Part shown: piece after piece, positions 1 through 8,162 of the stretch
How the letters are laid out: each line of letters begins with the position of its first letter
How positions within the stretch are numbered: position 1 is the stretch's first letter
Notes under the pieces: generated by a model
What the model saw: the letters and a program-made list of their open reading frames with translations, nothing else
The model's database searches: none
Told to the model about the DNA's origin: nothing
Position numbers and translations under genes: made by a program
Source: Myxococcales bacterium
GTDB lineage: Bacteria > Myxococcota_A > Polyangia > Polyangiales > Polyangiaceae
NCBI GenBank assembly: GCA_016706225.1
Contig: JADJKB010000003.1
Span: 930,001-994,000, forward strand
DNA: 64,000 bases
Direction: 5' to 3'

Positions 1-1
1 G

Positions 2-796
2 GAGCTGGTCGACCAGCTCTTCTCCGAAGGCGGTGCGCCGCCTGCGGTCGTGGTGTTCGCGGACTGCTGGACGCGCTTCGGCGGCAGCCAGTACATCGAC
101 TCTCCCGGCACGGGACCGTACATGAGCTACCTGTGCGACGAGGTCGTACCGTTCGTGGACGCGAAGTACCGGACGCTGGCGAGCCGTGACCACCGCGGGC
201 TGACGGGAAAATCGAGCGGAGGTTACGGCGCGATGGTGGTGCCGATGTTGCGCCCCGATGTCTTTGGCGGCTTCGCGACCCACGCCGGCGACGCGCTCTT
301 CGAGACCTGCTACTTGCCGGTGTTTCGCGAGTCCGTTCGCATCCTGCGCGACCGCTACCAGGGTTCGTACGAGCTGTTCTGGGAGAAGCTGTACGCGGGC
401 CCGGCGCTCGCCCGGCCCGAAGACGGCGCCCTGCTGAACGACTGGTGCATGGCGGCGTGTTACTCCGCGGACGCCGACGGGAAGGTGCATCTCCCCTACG
501 ATCCCGCGACGGGCGAGCTCGTCCCCGAGGTCTGGGCTCGCTGGCTCGAGTGGGATCCCGTGCGCATGGCCAAACAGCGAGCCGACGCCTTGCGCTCGAT
601 GCGCGCGATCTACGTCGACGCCGGGCTGCGCGACGAGTTCTACCTCGATCTCGGCGCACTGGCCTTCAAGCGCGAGCTCGAGAAGATCGGTGTGAAAGAC
701 CTCTTCTTCGAGCTCTTCGACGCAACCCACAAGGCCATCGAGTACCGCTATCCGCTGGCGCTGAGGTATCTGGCGGAGCGGCTCTCGGGAGGGTGA
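2..796 (+). CDS. Putative esterase (alpha/beta hydrolase, esterase D/Fes-like), 5' partial
   Basis: The frame is already open at the window edge, so the start lies upstream; 264 codons are visible. The nucleophile elbow GKSSGGYGAM fits the PF00756 esterase family (FrmB, ferric-enterobactin esterase, EstA). Two later acidic/His positions suit the triad: an Asp in the YVDAGLRDEF stretch and a His in DATHKAIEYR near the C-terminus. Such enzymes hydrolyse carboxyl esters; the substrate cannot be read from the sequence. No signal peptide can be judged because the N-terminus is missing. It is tail-to-tail with the HNH gene on the minus strand. Confidence 0.85.
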   Translation, partial: ELVDQLFSEGGAPPAVVVFADCWTRFGGSQYIDSPGTGPYMSYLCDEVVPFVDAKYRTLASRDHRGLTGKSSGGYGAMVVPMLRPDVFGGFATHAGDALFETCYLPVFRESVRILRDRYQGSYELFWEKLYAGPALARPEDGALLNDWCMAACYSADADGKVHLPYDPATGELVPEVWARWLEWDPVRMAKQRADALRSMRAIYVDAGLRDEFYLDLGALAFKRELEKIGVKDLFFELFDATHKAIEYRYPLALRYLAERLSGG

Positions 797-840
797 GGGT
801 CGGCTCGACGGGTTCGATGCGCTCCGGGGGAACTGCACGC

Positions 841-1000
841 CGCTCCCAGCGCAAGTGCGTTTCGCGCTGACGTGATGGGAGGATGCCGCTCCCAGAGCAA
901 GCGGGCTCGCGGTTGCGTGGTGGGGGGATGCCTCTCCCAGCTCGAGTGGGTTCGCGCTGGCGTGACGAGCGGACGCATCTCCCAGCTCGAGTGGGTTTCC
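841..1000. repeat. Degenerate 45-bp direct repeats, about 3.5 copies
   Basis: Units begin at 841, 887, 932 and 977, each opening with a CTCCCAG core followed by GAG/CAAGYGGGTT and a GCGCTGGCGTG-like tail. The period is 45-46 bp, a multiple of three for most units. The array lies between the esterase stop and the HNH domain. In minus-strand reading it encodes a repeating Asn-Pro-Leu-Glu-Leu-Gly-like peptide, as an apparent continuation of the HNH frame. Confidence 0.75.
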
Positions 1001-1068
1001 ATTTCGTATTGGATTCGTGCGGGCGGCCCTCCCCGTCGCAGGTCGCACAGCGCGCACCTCGCGCAGAG

Positions 1069-1170
1069 GGATTGGCTTCGTGTCGTACGGCGCGCGCGAT
1101 TCGCGGAGCTCGCGCGGGGGGATCGGTTTGGTGTCGTACGGCGCGCACAATTCGCGCAGAGGGTTTGGCT
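1069..1170. repeat. Two 51-bp direct repeats (plus a degenerate third part)
   Basis: The 16-mer GTGTCGTACGGCGCGC occurs at 1080 and again at 1131, inside two similar 51-bp units. A worn third unit is visible at about 1041-1070. The period is divisible by three. On the minus strand the units encode APYDTKPIP-type peptide repeats directly after the HNH domain. Confidence 0.7.
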
Positions 1171-2302
1171 TGGTGATGAGCGCGCGCCCGAAGACGGCCT
1201 CGGCGGCGAGGAGATTGTGCGCGCGGCAGAGCACGCGCAGGTTGTCGGGATTGGCGCTCCCGCCCAGCGCGCGCGGCTGCCTGTGGTCGAGCTCGAGAAA
1301 CGCGCGCGCCGTGCAGCGCTCGCCGTTCGAGCTGGTGTAAGTGCAGCGCTCGCCATCGCGAGCAAAGACCTCGCGCCGCGTCGGATTGCTCACGTGCCCG
1401 CCATCCGAGCGTCGGGGGCGGGCGGGGCGCGCAGTCTTGCCGAGCTTCTTCTTCTCGATATCGTTCAGCAGGAGATCGAGGGCGCGCTCGACGACGAGCG
1501 CGAGGTCGCGGCTCGGGTTCGCGTGACTCGTGAGATCGAGCGCGCGCTCCAGTTTGCCGCGCAGCTCCGTGCTGGCAGTGAAGTGCACCGCGTGGCGCTC
1601 CGGGGCGAGGACTTGAATTTGCGCGGCGCCGCGCGAGCGCGTGTCATGGGGGAAGAAGGCTGCGCCGGCGCTGGCGGTCGCTTCGGTGCACGCGGGCGCA
1701 AGCGATTGCGCGCTTGGAGACGAGGTCGACGACGAGCGCTCCGGGGGCGAAGTCAGCATGGACGCGGGCGGCGGCGACGACCGCGGCGACGACGAGCCCG
1801 TGGTGATCAGTTGCGCTGGGTGTACGGCGGCGGGTTGTGTCGAGAGCGACGGCGGGCGCCGCGGCGGCAACTTGCGCATTCGGGAGGGCACATCGGGTCT
1901 GGGTGCGAGGTGGGCGACGAGGGTCTGCACTTCGCGCTTGGTCTTGCCGCAAATCAGGTCGAGCAACTCGGCGTGATTGTCCGGTGTCAGGTGGGACTTG
2001 AGCAGCGCGAGGGCCGAGAGGTGCACCTTGCCCGAGGCCACCAGCGCGGGAATGACCGGAAACTTACGCGCGAGACGCGCGGCAACGATGCGTCGATAGG
2101 CCTCGCCCTCGCTCATGCCGAGGCGGCGCGTGCAAAAGTCGAAGAGAGAGGGGGACGCGGCACGCAGGTGAAGGCGGCGTTCCTCGACCTCGGCGAGGTC
2201 GAGGATGAGCTTGGCGGTGACCCGGCGGCCGGCGACGACGAGGGAGCGGGTGGCCTCGACGAGCTCGGCGTCGCTCAGCTGATGAAGAGCAGCGTGACTC
2301 AT
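1166..2302 (-). CDS. HNH endonuclease domain protein (DUF222-HNH type), 3' end undefined
   Basis: Minus-strand frame starting at the ATG at 2302. Residues 1-120 look like the helical DUF222-type N-terminal region common in actinobacterial and myxobacterial HNH proteins. Residues about 135-240 are a Pro/Ser-rich linker. Residues about 305-379 form an HNH nuclease domain with C320, C330, the LELDHRQPRALGG motif (H340) and LCRAHN (C359, H362). I give 1166 as the end of recognisable protein. The frame contains no stop codon from there to base 1, running through the repeats and antisense to the esterase. The true C-terminus may have been lost by frameshift or repeat expansion, so the gene may be damaged. 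The long plus-strand frame over this region is its antisense shadow. Confidence 0.75.
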
Positions 2303-2540
2303 GAGGCTCTCGTACCACGGGGATTTTTTGCCTCGCAGCTGACATCCAGCGCGGCGATCGGAGCATCGGACGGCGGCCGAAGTGTCTTCGTTGCGGGAGC
2401 GCGTCTGGTGTCGAATGCCGGGCGGCAGCACGCTGTTGCAATCGACCTCGTCGATCGCGCGCGACGGGGCTGCGAAAATCGGTCAAGCACAATCGTGATC
2501 GGTGAGCAGATTTCTTGGCGCGACCTGCGAAGGGATCAGC

Positions 2541-2564
2541 GCGCGGGCCGGGTCCGGCCCGCGC
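2541..2564. repeat. Perfect inverted repeat, 10-bp stem with 4-nt loop
   Basis: GCGCGGGCCG, loop GGTC, CGGCCCGCGC. The stem is entirely G/C and fully paired. No gene ends just before it on either strand and no T-run follows, so an intrinsic terminator is not obvious. It could be a REP-like element or a structural boundary of the HNH/repeat block. Confidence 0.8.
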
Positions 2565-2581
2565 GTTCTCCCGAGCCGGCG

Positions 2582-2775
2582 CGCGCGGTCACTTTCGCCA
2601 GCGCCGGCGCCCGCTGCCGCGCGGTCACCTTCTCCAGCGCAAGTGCGCGCTGCCGCGCGGTCACTTTCGCCAGGCGCGCGGCCACTTTCGCCAGCGCAAG
2701 TGCGCGCTGCCGCGCGGTCACTTCGCCAGCGCCGGCGCCCGCTGCCGCGCGGTCACCTTCTCCAGCGCAAGTGCA
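2582..2775. repeat. Tandem array, 36-bp unit, about 5.5 copies
   Basis: The CGCGCGGTCAC core recurs at about 2582, 2618, 2654, 2711 and 2747, with one shortened unit near 2676. Between the cores alternate CAGCGCCGGCGCCCGCTGC and CAGCGCAAGTGCGCGCTGC. Spacing is 35-36 bp with no unique spacers, so this is a satellite-type array, not CRISPR. The CCAGCGCAAGTGCG segment is also found in the 45-bp repeat at 841-858 on the other side of the HNH gene. Confidence 0.85.
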
Positions 2776-2886
2776 ACCGCCCTCTTCGGTCTCGCCGACT
2801 CGAGGGCCGCTCGACGCCTCGCGGCGTATTCACAGCGGGTCGCCGCCCGCGCGAGTTATCCTGCTCACGGGCCCGAAGTCTCCACC

Positions 2887-3735
2887 ATGGAAGTCTCTTA
2901 CGATCGCTGTCCACGCTGCGGCGCCGAGTTCCGCACCGCGCGCTGCGACAAGTGCACGCGGGTCGACACCACGCGCCCCCCACCCCCGGCACAAGCAACC
3001 CTGCCGCCGCCCCCGCTTCCACCCACCCGCGACCGCTACGTGGCCTGGGCAGTGCGGGCGGTCATGCTGCTCGTCAGCGCGACCTTGCTCGGCACCTGTT
3101 ACAGCCGCTGCGGTGAACGCCCCGCCTTCATGGCACTCCGCACCGACAAGGACGGGCCTTCGCTCTCCCGCGCCCGCGTGCTGCTCGTATTTCTACACGG
3201 CTACGGTGGCAGCATCAGTGACGTGACCTGGGTGCGCGACGAGCTCAGGAAGGCAGGGCCGGGCGACGACGTCGCCATCTGGCTCGTGGACGGACCCTAC
3301 GCCTCGGGCTTCGGACGCTCGTGGGGCGACAGCGCCAACCAGGAAGCCGCCAGCATCGAACGCGTCCGCAGCCTGCTCGCCGAGGCACTCGCCGGCGGCA
3401 CTCTCCCGCCTGCGCGCGTCGTCATCGCTGGTTTCTCCCAGGGCGCCGGCCTCGCCGGCGATGTCGCCGCCGTCGAGAGCAAGGTCGGCGGGCTCGCAGC
3501 CTTCTCGGCTTGCCGCTTCCGCTCTCGGGACAGCCTGGCGGCGCGCAAAGACATGCACTTCGTGGTCGCTCACGGCAAGAGCGACGGCCTCTGCCCCATC
3601 GGCCAGTCGCGCAATCTGGTCGAAGCGATCCGCCAGGCAGGCTCGGAGGTGACCTTCATCGAGTTCGACGACAGTCACGTCATTCCGAAAGAAGCCATCC
3701 TGGCCCTTGCAGAGCTGCTCCGCAACACGAAGTAA
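2887..3735 (+). CDS. Zinc-ribbon, membrane-anchored serine hydrolase (phospholipase/carboxylesterase-like)
   Basis: 282 aa from the ATG at 2887. Residues 8-24 carry a CPRC...CDKC zinc ribbon, followed by a Pro-rich linker and one membrane segment at about 55-75. The rest is a lysophospholipase/carboxylesterase-like alpha/beta hydrolase. FLHGYGG is the oxyanion region and AGFSQGAGLA the nucleophile elbow. An Asp in HGKSDGLCP and a His in DDSHVIP complete a plausible triad. The topology suggests the zinc ribbon is cytoplasmic and the hydrolase periplasmic. The substrate is unknown. Confidence 0.8.
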   Translation: MEVSYDRCPRCGAEFRTARCDKCTRVDTTRPPPPAQATLPPPPLPPTRDRYVAWAVRAVMLLVSATLLGTCYSRCGERPAFMALRTDKDGPSLSRARVLLVFLHGYGGSISDVTWVRDELRKAGPGDDVAIWLVDGPYASGFGRSWGDSANQEAASIERVRSLLAEALAGGTLPPARVVIAGFSQGAGLAGDVAAVESKVGGLAAFSACRFRSRDSLAARKDMHFVVAHGKSDGLCPIGQSRNLVEAIRQAGSEVTFIEFDDSHVIPKEAILALAELLRNTK

Positions 3736-3774
3736 CTTCGTGCAGCCGAGTCCGTGCGCCCTCCGAGCCAGCGC

Positions 3775-3803
3775 CCGCGCGCCGCCCGAACCCGAGCGCG
3801 CGG
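3775..3803. terminator. GC-rich hairpin between convergent genes, candidate bidirectional terminator
   Basis: CCGCGCGC pairs with GCGCGCGG across a 13-nt loop, between the hydrolase stop (3735) and the pilQ stop (3824). There is no T-tract, so any terminator role is inferred from the stem strength and the convergent position only. Confidence 0.35.
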
Positions 3804-3823
3804 CGGAGCCAGCCAGTCTCGCT

Positions 3824-6139
3824 TCAGCGCCCGAGTGCTTCCGCGCGATTCACGATGCGCGGAGTCAAGAAGATCACGAGCTCACCGCGGGTGTCGCTCG
3901 CACGCCGGCGCTGGAACAGCAGGCCGAGCAGCGGGATGTCACCGAAGAACGGCACCTGGTCCAGGTTGCGACCGGTGTTGCGGGTGAAGATGCCGCCGAT
4001 GACGGCCGTGTGCCCGTCCATCACCAAGAGGTTGGTCTCGGCCTCACGCTTCAAGATGGTCGGATCACCACGCGCCGAGGTCTGGTTGAAGTCCGGCTCG
4101 TCGCGGTTGATTTTCACCTTCATGCTGATGCTGCCGTCCGCCGTGACGTGAGGTTTCACCAGCAGCTGCAGCTTGGCTTCCTGGAAGGTCGTCTGCACAC
4201 CCTGCGCGCTGATCTGGCTGAACGGGATCAACGTGCCCTGAGAGATACGCGCCTGTTCATTATCCATCGTCAAGATGCGTGGACTGGACAAGATGCGCAG
4301 CATGCCGCTCGACTCGGCCGCCGACAGGCGCACCGCCAGGTTGATGGTGTTGTCGATGGACCCGAATGAGAGGCCAATGGCACCACCTTGCCCGGTACCC
4401 ACCGTGGCCGGGAGGTTGACCGCGAAGTTCGGGTTGGCAACGGTGTTGCTGAACGGTGACAGACCGGCGGTCGGGGTGTTGGCGTCGCTGGCGCCGCCGA
4501 CCACACCGACGGAGTTCGGGAACGCGAGTCCGGTCGGGTTGCCCGTGGCCGCGCTGAACGAAGCGTCACCACCCCACTGGATACCCACGTCGCGCAGGTA
4601 GCGGCTCGTGGCTTCCACGATGCGGGCTTCGACCAACACCTGCGGAGTCTGGGTGTCCAGCGAGCGGGTCAGCTCTTCGATCTGGTTCAAGTTGCCCGCA
4701 ACGTCGCGCACGATCATCACGTTGGTGCGCTCATCGACGGCGATGGACCCGCGCTCGCTCAACAAGTCCTTGGCGCGCGCCTGGATCTGCGCAGCCTCGG
4801 CGTAGCTGACCGGGATCAGCCGGGTCTCGAGCGGCGCGAGCTGCATCTCTTGTTTGCGCCGCGCGATGGCCATCTCGCGCTCTTTTTCCAGGTCGGCGAG
4901 CGGTGCCACGCGGATCATGTTGCCCTGCCGGACCATGCCCAGCGATTTCGACTGGAGCACCACGTCGAGCGCTTGATCCCACGGCACGTTGCGCATGCGG
5001 ATGCTGACGCTGCCGCTGACGTTGTCCGCGGTGATGATGTTCACCCGCCCGACGTCGGCCAGGAGGCGCAAGACGTTGTGTACGTCGGCGTCCTTCAAGT
5101 CGAGATCGATGCGGCGTCCGGTGTACCCACCGCGCCGCGTCTGGCCCAGCAGGTTCGGCGTGACGGCGCTGGCCTGATCTCCCTCGGTCGCCTTCTCGAC
5201 GCCGCCGCCGACGTAGCCGGCGTAGACCTCCGGGATGTCCGCGTACGAATCTTCGACGTGGACCGTCTGCGTCTTGCGCGCCGCGCCGCCATCTCGAGCG
5301 ATCCCGGTTCGGGTCGACGGCAGCGTGCCGGGCTTGAAGAAGGACCAGATCAACGTCGTCCCGCTCTTGCCAATCTGCGACTCGAGGCCAGAGTCACTCT
5401 CCACCTCGACGATCACGTTCTTGGTAGCCGCGTCGACGTAGCTCGACACCGCATCGACCATGCCGCCGAAGGCGGACACGTCGAGCTTGCGGACCAACGC
5501 CTCCGGCAGGCGTGCACCCTCGATCACGAGCGTGGTCCGACCCTTGCCGCTGGCGCTCTGGCGGAATTTCACAGCCTGAGACAGGTCGATCATGACCTTG
5601 TCCTCGAGCTTGGTGTGCTCGAAGCGCACATCCGAGATGCGCGCGGTGTCCGCGGCGGCAGCCTCCGGCGCCTCGGTCTTGATGCGCTTGACCCGCGGCT
5701 CGTCGATCACCCCGGTCTTGCCCGGCACGAAGCTGATCACGAGTCGGTTTCCGTCCACCCTGACGGAGTACTTCGCCTCGTCGAGCAAGGTGACGAGCAC
5801 GCGCGTGGTCTTGGCGTCCCCGTTCTTGAAGGCCTGCGCCATCACACCCCCCACCACCCCGGTTCTCCGGGTTATGGCGCTGGGCGCTCCCTTGATGTCC
5901 GCACCGGGCACGTCGACGATCAGGCGTCGACCGTTCTGGTCGAGCCTGGCCGTGAACGAAGGCTGGGCAGAAAAACTGACCACGACCTGCGCACCCCCCG
6001 AATCAGCGGGGTTTACGCGGATGTCCGTGGCATGTCGCTGGCCTTCGGCGGCCTCCGCAGTGCGGGGTCCCGCGAGCATGGAAAACTCGAAAGCAGCAGC
6101 AATCACCATCGCGAGACGGAACGAAGTCGACCTCATCAT
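3824..6139 (-). CDS. pilQ: Type IV pilus secretin PilQ
   Basis: 771 aa with a signal peptide over residues 1-30. Two AMIN (peptidoglycan-binding) domains lie at about 40-135 and 165-260. An STN/secretin short domain is at about 345-400 (DLKDADVHNVLRLLA), NolW/secretin_N at about 425-500 and the secretin pore domain at about 520-765. The pore domain carries the family signature GGIFTRNTGRNLDQVPFFGD and ends in LVIFLTPRIV. It forms the outer-membrane channel of the type IV pilus used for twitching/S-motility in myxobacteria. It is the last gene of the pil cluster, 224 bp after the ACT gene, so it may have its own promoter. The start could equally be the next Met at 6136. Confidence 0.97.
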   Translation of the reverse strand: MMRSTSFRLAMVIAAAFEFSMLAGPRTAEAAEGQRHATDIRVNPADSGGAQVVVSFSAQPSFTARLDQNGRRLIVDVPGADIKGAPSAITRRTGVVGGVMAQAFKNGDAKTTRVLVTLLDEAKYSVRVDGNRLVISFVPGKTGVIDEPRVKRIKTEAPEAAAADTARISDVRFEHTKLEDKVMIDLSQAVKFRQSASGKGRTTLVIEGARLPEALVRKLDVSAFGGMVDAVSSYVDAATKNVIVEVESDSGLESQIGKSGTTLIWSFFKPGTLPSTRTGIARDGGAARKTQTVHVEDSYADIPEVYAGYVGGGVEKATEGDQASAVTPNLLGQTRRGGYTGRRIDLDLKDADVHNVLRLLADVGRVNIITADNVSGSVSIRMRNVPWDQALDVVLQSKSLGMVRQGNMIRVAPLADLEKEREMAIARRKQEMQLAPLETRLIPVSYAEAAQIQARAKDLLSERGSIAVDERTNVMIVRDVAGNLNQIEELTRSLDTQTPQVLVEARIVEATSRYLRDVGIQWGGDASFSAATGNPTGLAFPNSVGVVGGASDANTPTAGLSPFSNTVANPNFAVNLPATVGTGQGGAIGLSFGSIDNTINLAVRLSAAESSGMLRILSSPRILTMDNEQARISQGTLIPFSQISAQGVQTTFQEAKLQLLVKPHVTADGSISMKVKINRDEPDFNQTSARGDPTILKREAETNLLVMDGHTAVIGGIFTRNTGRNLDQVPFFGDIPLLGLLFQRRRASDTRGELVIFLTPRIVNRAEALGR

Positions 6140-6363
6140 CAGGCTCCGATTGGCGGTATGGGCGAGCGGAACTTCTGCTCGATCACCCGTTCTCTCACTC
6201 TAGCGACCGAGCTTCGGAACGAACAAATTCCGAGCCTAAATCGCCGCGCTTCATGAAGCGCCGAACGGCACCGAGCAGCCTCGGGGGCGCTTATCGAAGG
6301 GCGCAGCCCAGCGGCCTGGAACGCGGCAAACTCCGCCAGATATGCCGCAAAACGCCGGACGGC

Positions 6364-6894
6364 TCAGGTGTCGGCCTCGAGCACCAGGTCCAGATTCTGG
6401 TCCTCACCCACGCGTGTGAGATCTCGGCGCAGCTCCGACAGAACCACGGTCGACGGCACGTGCAGACGTGCTTCGAGCACGAACATGGGGGTGCCGGTCA
6501 GGGGTTGGTGCACGACGCTCGTCTCGAGCGAGGCCACGTTCACGGCGCTGGCGGCGAGCACGGTCGTCACAGCCTCCACGATGCCGGGTTGGTCGAGGCC
6601 GGTGACCCGAAGCTCGTAGGCAAGGACCCCGCGGGTCGGCTCGGGGACCGCGGTGTCCCGAAAGCTGCAATCGAGGCCCAATGAGGTGGCCACCGCGCGC
6701 GCCGCGCTCTCCGCCTCGTCGAGCTCCGCCGGCGTACCGGACATCAGGACCAGCATCACGAACTCACCGCCGAGGACGGCCATGCGGCTGTCTTCGAGGT
6801 TTGCCCGACCCCGGTGGATGGCGCCGGAGATCCCCTTCACCAGGCCGGGCCGGTCGGGTCCTGCCGCGGTGAGCACCCTGAAACGCTTCGACAT
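6364..6894 (-). CDS. Tandem ACT-domain protein (GcvR-like)
   Basis: 176 aa with two ACT domains. The first starts in LTAAGPDRPGLVKGISGAIH (about 8-85) and the second in RVTGLDQPGIVEAVTTVLA (about 93-170). Tandem ACT proteins of the GcvR type bind amino acids or partner proteins and have no DNA-binding domain. It sits 51 bp after pilP and before pilQ, inside the pilus operon and on the same strand. That placement suggests co-expression, and possibly a nutrient-sensing role in pilus control; this role is inference. Confidence 0.85.
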   Translation of the reverse strand: MSKRFRVLTAAGPDRPGLVKGISGAIHRGRANLEDSRMAVLGGEFVMLVLMSGTPAELDEAESAARAVATSLGLDCSFRDTAVPEPTRGVLAYELRVTGLDQPGIVEAVTTVLAASAVNVASLETSVVHQPLTGTPMFVLEARLHVPSTVVLSELRRDLTRVGEDQNLDLVLEADT

Positions 6895-6945
6895 GGCCGG
6901 ACTATGGCCCGACTTCTGGCGCGGGGCGAGCCCCCCCGCGCGCGT

Positions 6946-7539
6946 TCACTTCTCGTTGACGACCGAGCCCTCGGGGCGCAGCGGAATCACCTTCGTTGCG
7001 CTGGGCACGTCGGGATTCTGGGGATCCTCGCGGATCAGGACCACGTCTCCGTCGCGGATGCGGTCCACCCGCCAGTTGATCTCGTAGGCCCGGGCCGTGG
7101 TGGTGCTTGCCTGCACGACCTCGGCGCGACCGACGAACTGTCCACGCTGCACGACGTGACCCTTGCCCGTGGGGTCGACCAACATTGCCTTGGCCGGGTC
7201 GATACCGGTGACGATGCCGATCAGCTTGAGCTCGTCGACCGTGTACTGGTCGAGCAGGACCTCGCGCTGTGATTTGACCTTACCGCGGGCCTCTTGCACG
7301 AACATGTTCGCGAACGAGCGGAACGGATCGCGGCTCTTTTCGTTCTCGGCGAACTCGGCCTCCTGAAAATCGATCTTTGGCGGTCCGAGTCCTCCGTCCG
7401 CAGCGGCGGACCCCACCGGAGCTGCCACGGCCGGCGCCGCGGAGCCAGCGCCCGGCGCGCCGCTGCTCGGCCCCTTGCTGCTGCAAGCTGCGACGACCAG
7501 CGCGGTGATCAGAGACAGAGCAATGAGCGAGCGCTTCAC
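6946..7539 (-). CDS. pilP: Type IV pilus assembly lipoprotein PilP
   Basis: 197 aa. The lipoprotein signal ends at VVAACSSKG (lipobox Cys near residue 19), followed by an Ala/Gly/Pro-rich linker. The PilP core is recognisable from FEFA-type RDPFRSF through LLDQYTVDELKLIGIVTG and the GKGHVVQRGQFVG strand pair. PilP links the inner-membrane PilMNO complex to the secretin PilQ. The start overlaps the pilO stop by 4 nt, indicating translational coupling. Confidence 0.95.
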   Translation of the reverse strand: MKRSLIALSLITALVVAACSSKGPSSGAPGAGSAAPAVAAPVGSAAADGGLGPPKIDFQEAEFAENEKSRDPFRSFANMFVQEARGKVKSQREVLLDQYTVDELKLIGIVTGIDPAKAMLVDPTGKGHVVQRGQFVGRAEVVQASTTTARAYEINWRVDRIRDGDVVLIREDPQNPDVPSATKVIPLRPEGSVVNEK

Positions 7540-8162
7540 TTGCCACCCCCGGGGGCCGGCGCGCCGCCCCGTTTGTCGGTCTTGGTCACCGCGTTCTCAT
7601 CCAGCATCCGGAAGGCGGTGGCCAGCACCACGACCTTGACGACCACTTCACTACCGTCCTTGGTCTGCGGATCGGTCGCGGAGATGTTCTCCATGTTGAT
7701 GATGCGGTCGAGTTGACCCACGCCGTAGAAGAACTTCGCGACCTGGTGGAATTTGCCGGAGAGCTCCAGCTTCATCGGGACGCGGGCGTAGAACTTGTCG
7801 GGGCTCTCTTCAGTGGGGGTCCAGGCCGTGAGGGACACGCCGGACACGTTGGCGACCGCCTGAATTGCGCTCAAGAACGACGGGTACTCCGTGTCCTTGG
7901 GCAGGATCTTCTCGAGCTCACGCGCGCGCTGCTGCCGCTCGGTCAGCTCCGCCAGGTCCTTCTGGTAGGCGAACTCGTTCTTGCGTGCTTCACCGAGCTC
8001 TTCGCGCAGCTGTCGTTCTTTGCCCTGGGCGGCCTTGATCGAGCTGGCGAGATCTCCGTAGAACACCACGAAGTAGGCGACGGCCACCAAGACCAAGAGA
8101 CCGCTGCCGATGCCGAGCTTGGCAACGAGGGGGAGCCTGGCCAGGCTGCTCTCTTTGGCCAT
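7536..8162 (-). CDS. pilO: Type IV pilus inner-membrane protein PilO
   Basis: 208 aa. One membrane segment lies at about 12-33, then a coiled coil at about 35-80 rich in Glu/Arg/Lys, then a ferredoxin-like periplasmic domain containing LPKDTEYPSFLSAIQ. PilO heterodimerises with PilN and aligns the secretin with the motor. The start overlaps the pilN stop by 1 nt and the stop overlaps pilP by 4 nt. Confidence 0.95.
   Translation of the reverse strand: MAKESSLARLPLVAKLGIGSGLLVLVAVAYFVVFYGDLASSIKAAQGKERQLREELGEARKNEFAYQKDLAELTERQQRARELEKILPKDTEYPSFLSAIQAVANVSGVSLTAWTPTEESPDKFYARVPMKLELSGKFHQVAKFFYGVGQLDRIINMENISATDPQTKDGSEVVVKVVVLATAFRMLDENAVTKTDKRGGAPAPGGGK

Larger units (their letters stand above)
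2303..2886. other. Gene-free 584-bp stretch with a perfect hairpin and a 36-bp repeat array
   Basis: No convincing gene lies between the divergent starts of the HNH gene (2302) and the hydrolase (2887). The stretch holds a perfect inverted repeat (2541-2564) and a tandem array (about 2582-2775). Plus-strand frames extend upstream from 2887 through the array, but they encode only Arg/His-rich repeat peptide. I therefore start the hydrolase at 2887. Confidence 0.7.

Noticed and set aside
2582..2775. Possible CRISPR array
   Set aside because: The 36-bp units run head to tail without unique spacers, and no cas gene is in the window.
2515..2886. Upstream in-frame extension of the zinc-ribbon hydrolase gene
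   Set aside because: It encodes only Arg/His-rich peptide from the 36-bp repeat array; the protein proper begins at the ATG at 2887.
872..3226. Plus-strand open frame of 784 codons
   Set aside because: It is the direct antisense of the HNH gene over 1166-2302 and then repeat-coded Arg/Ala-rich sequence; it has no recognisable domain.
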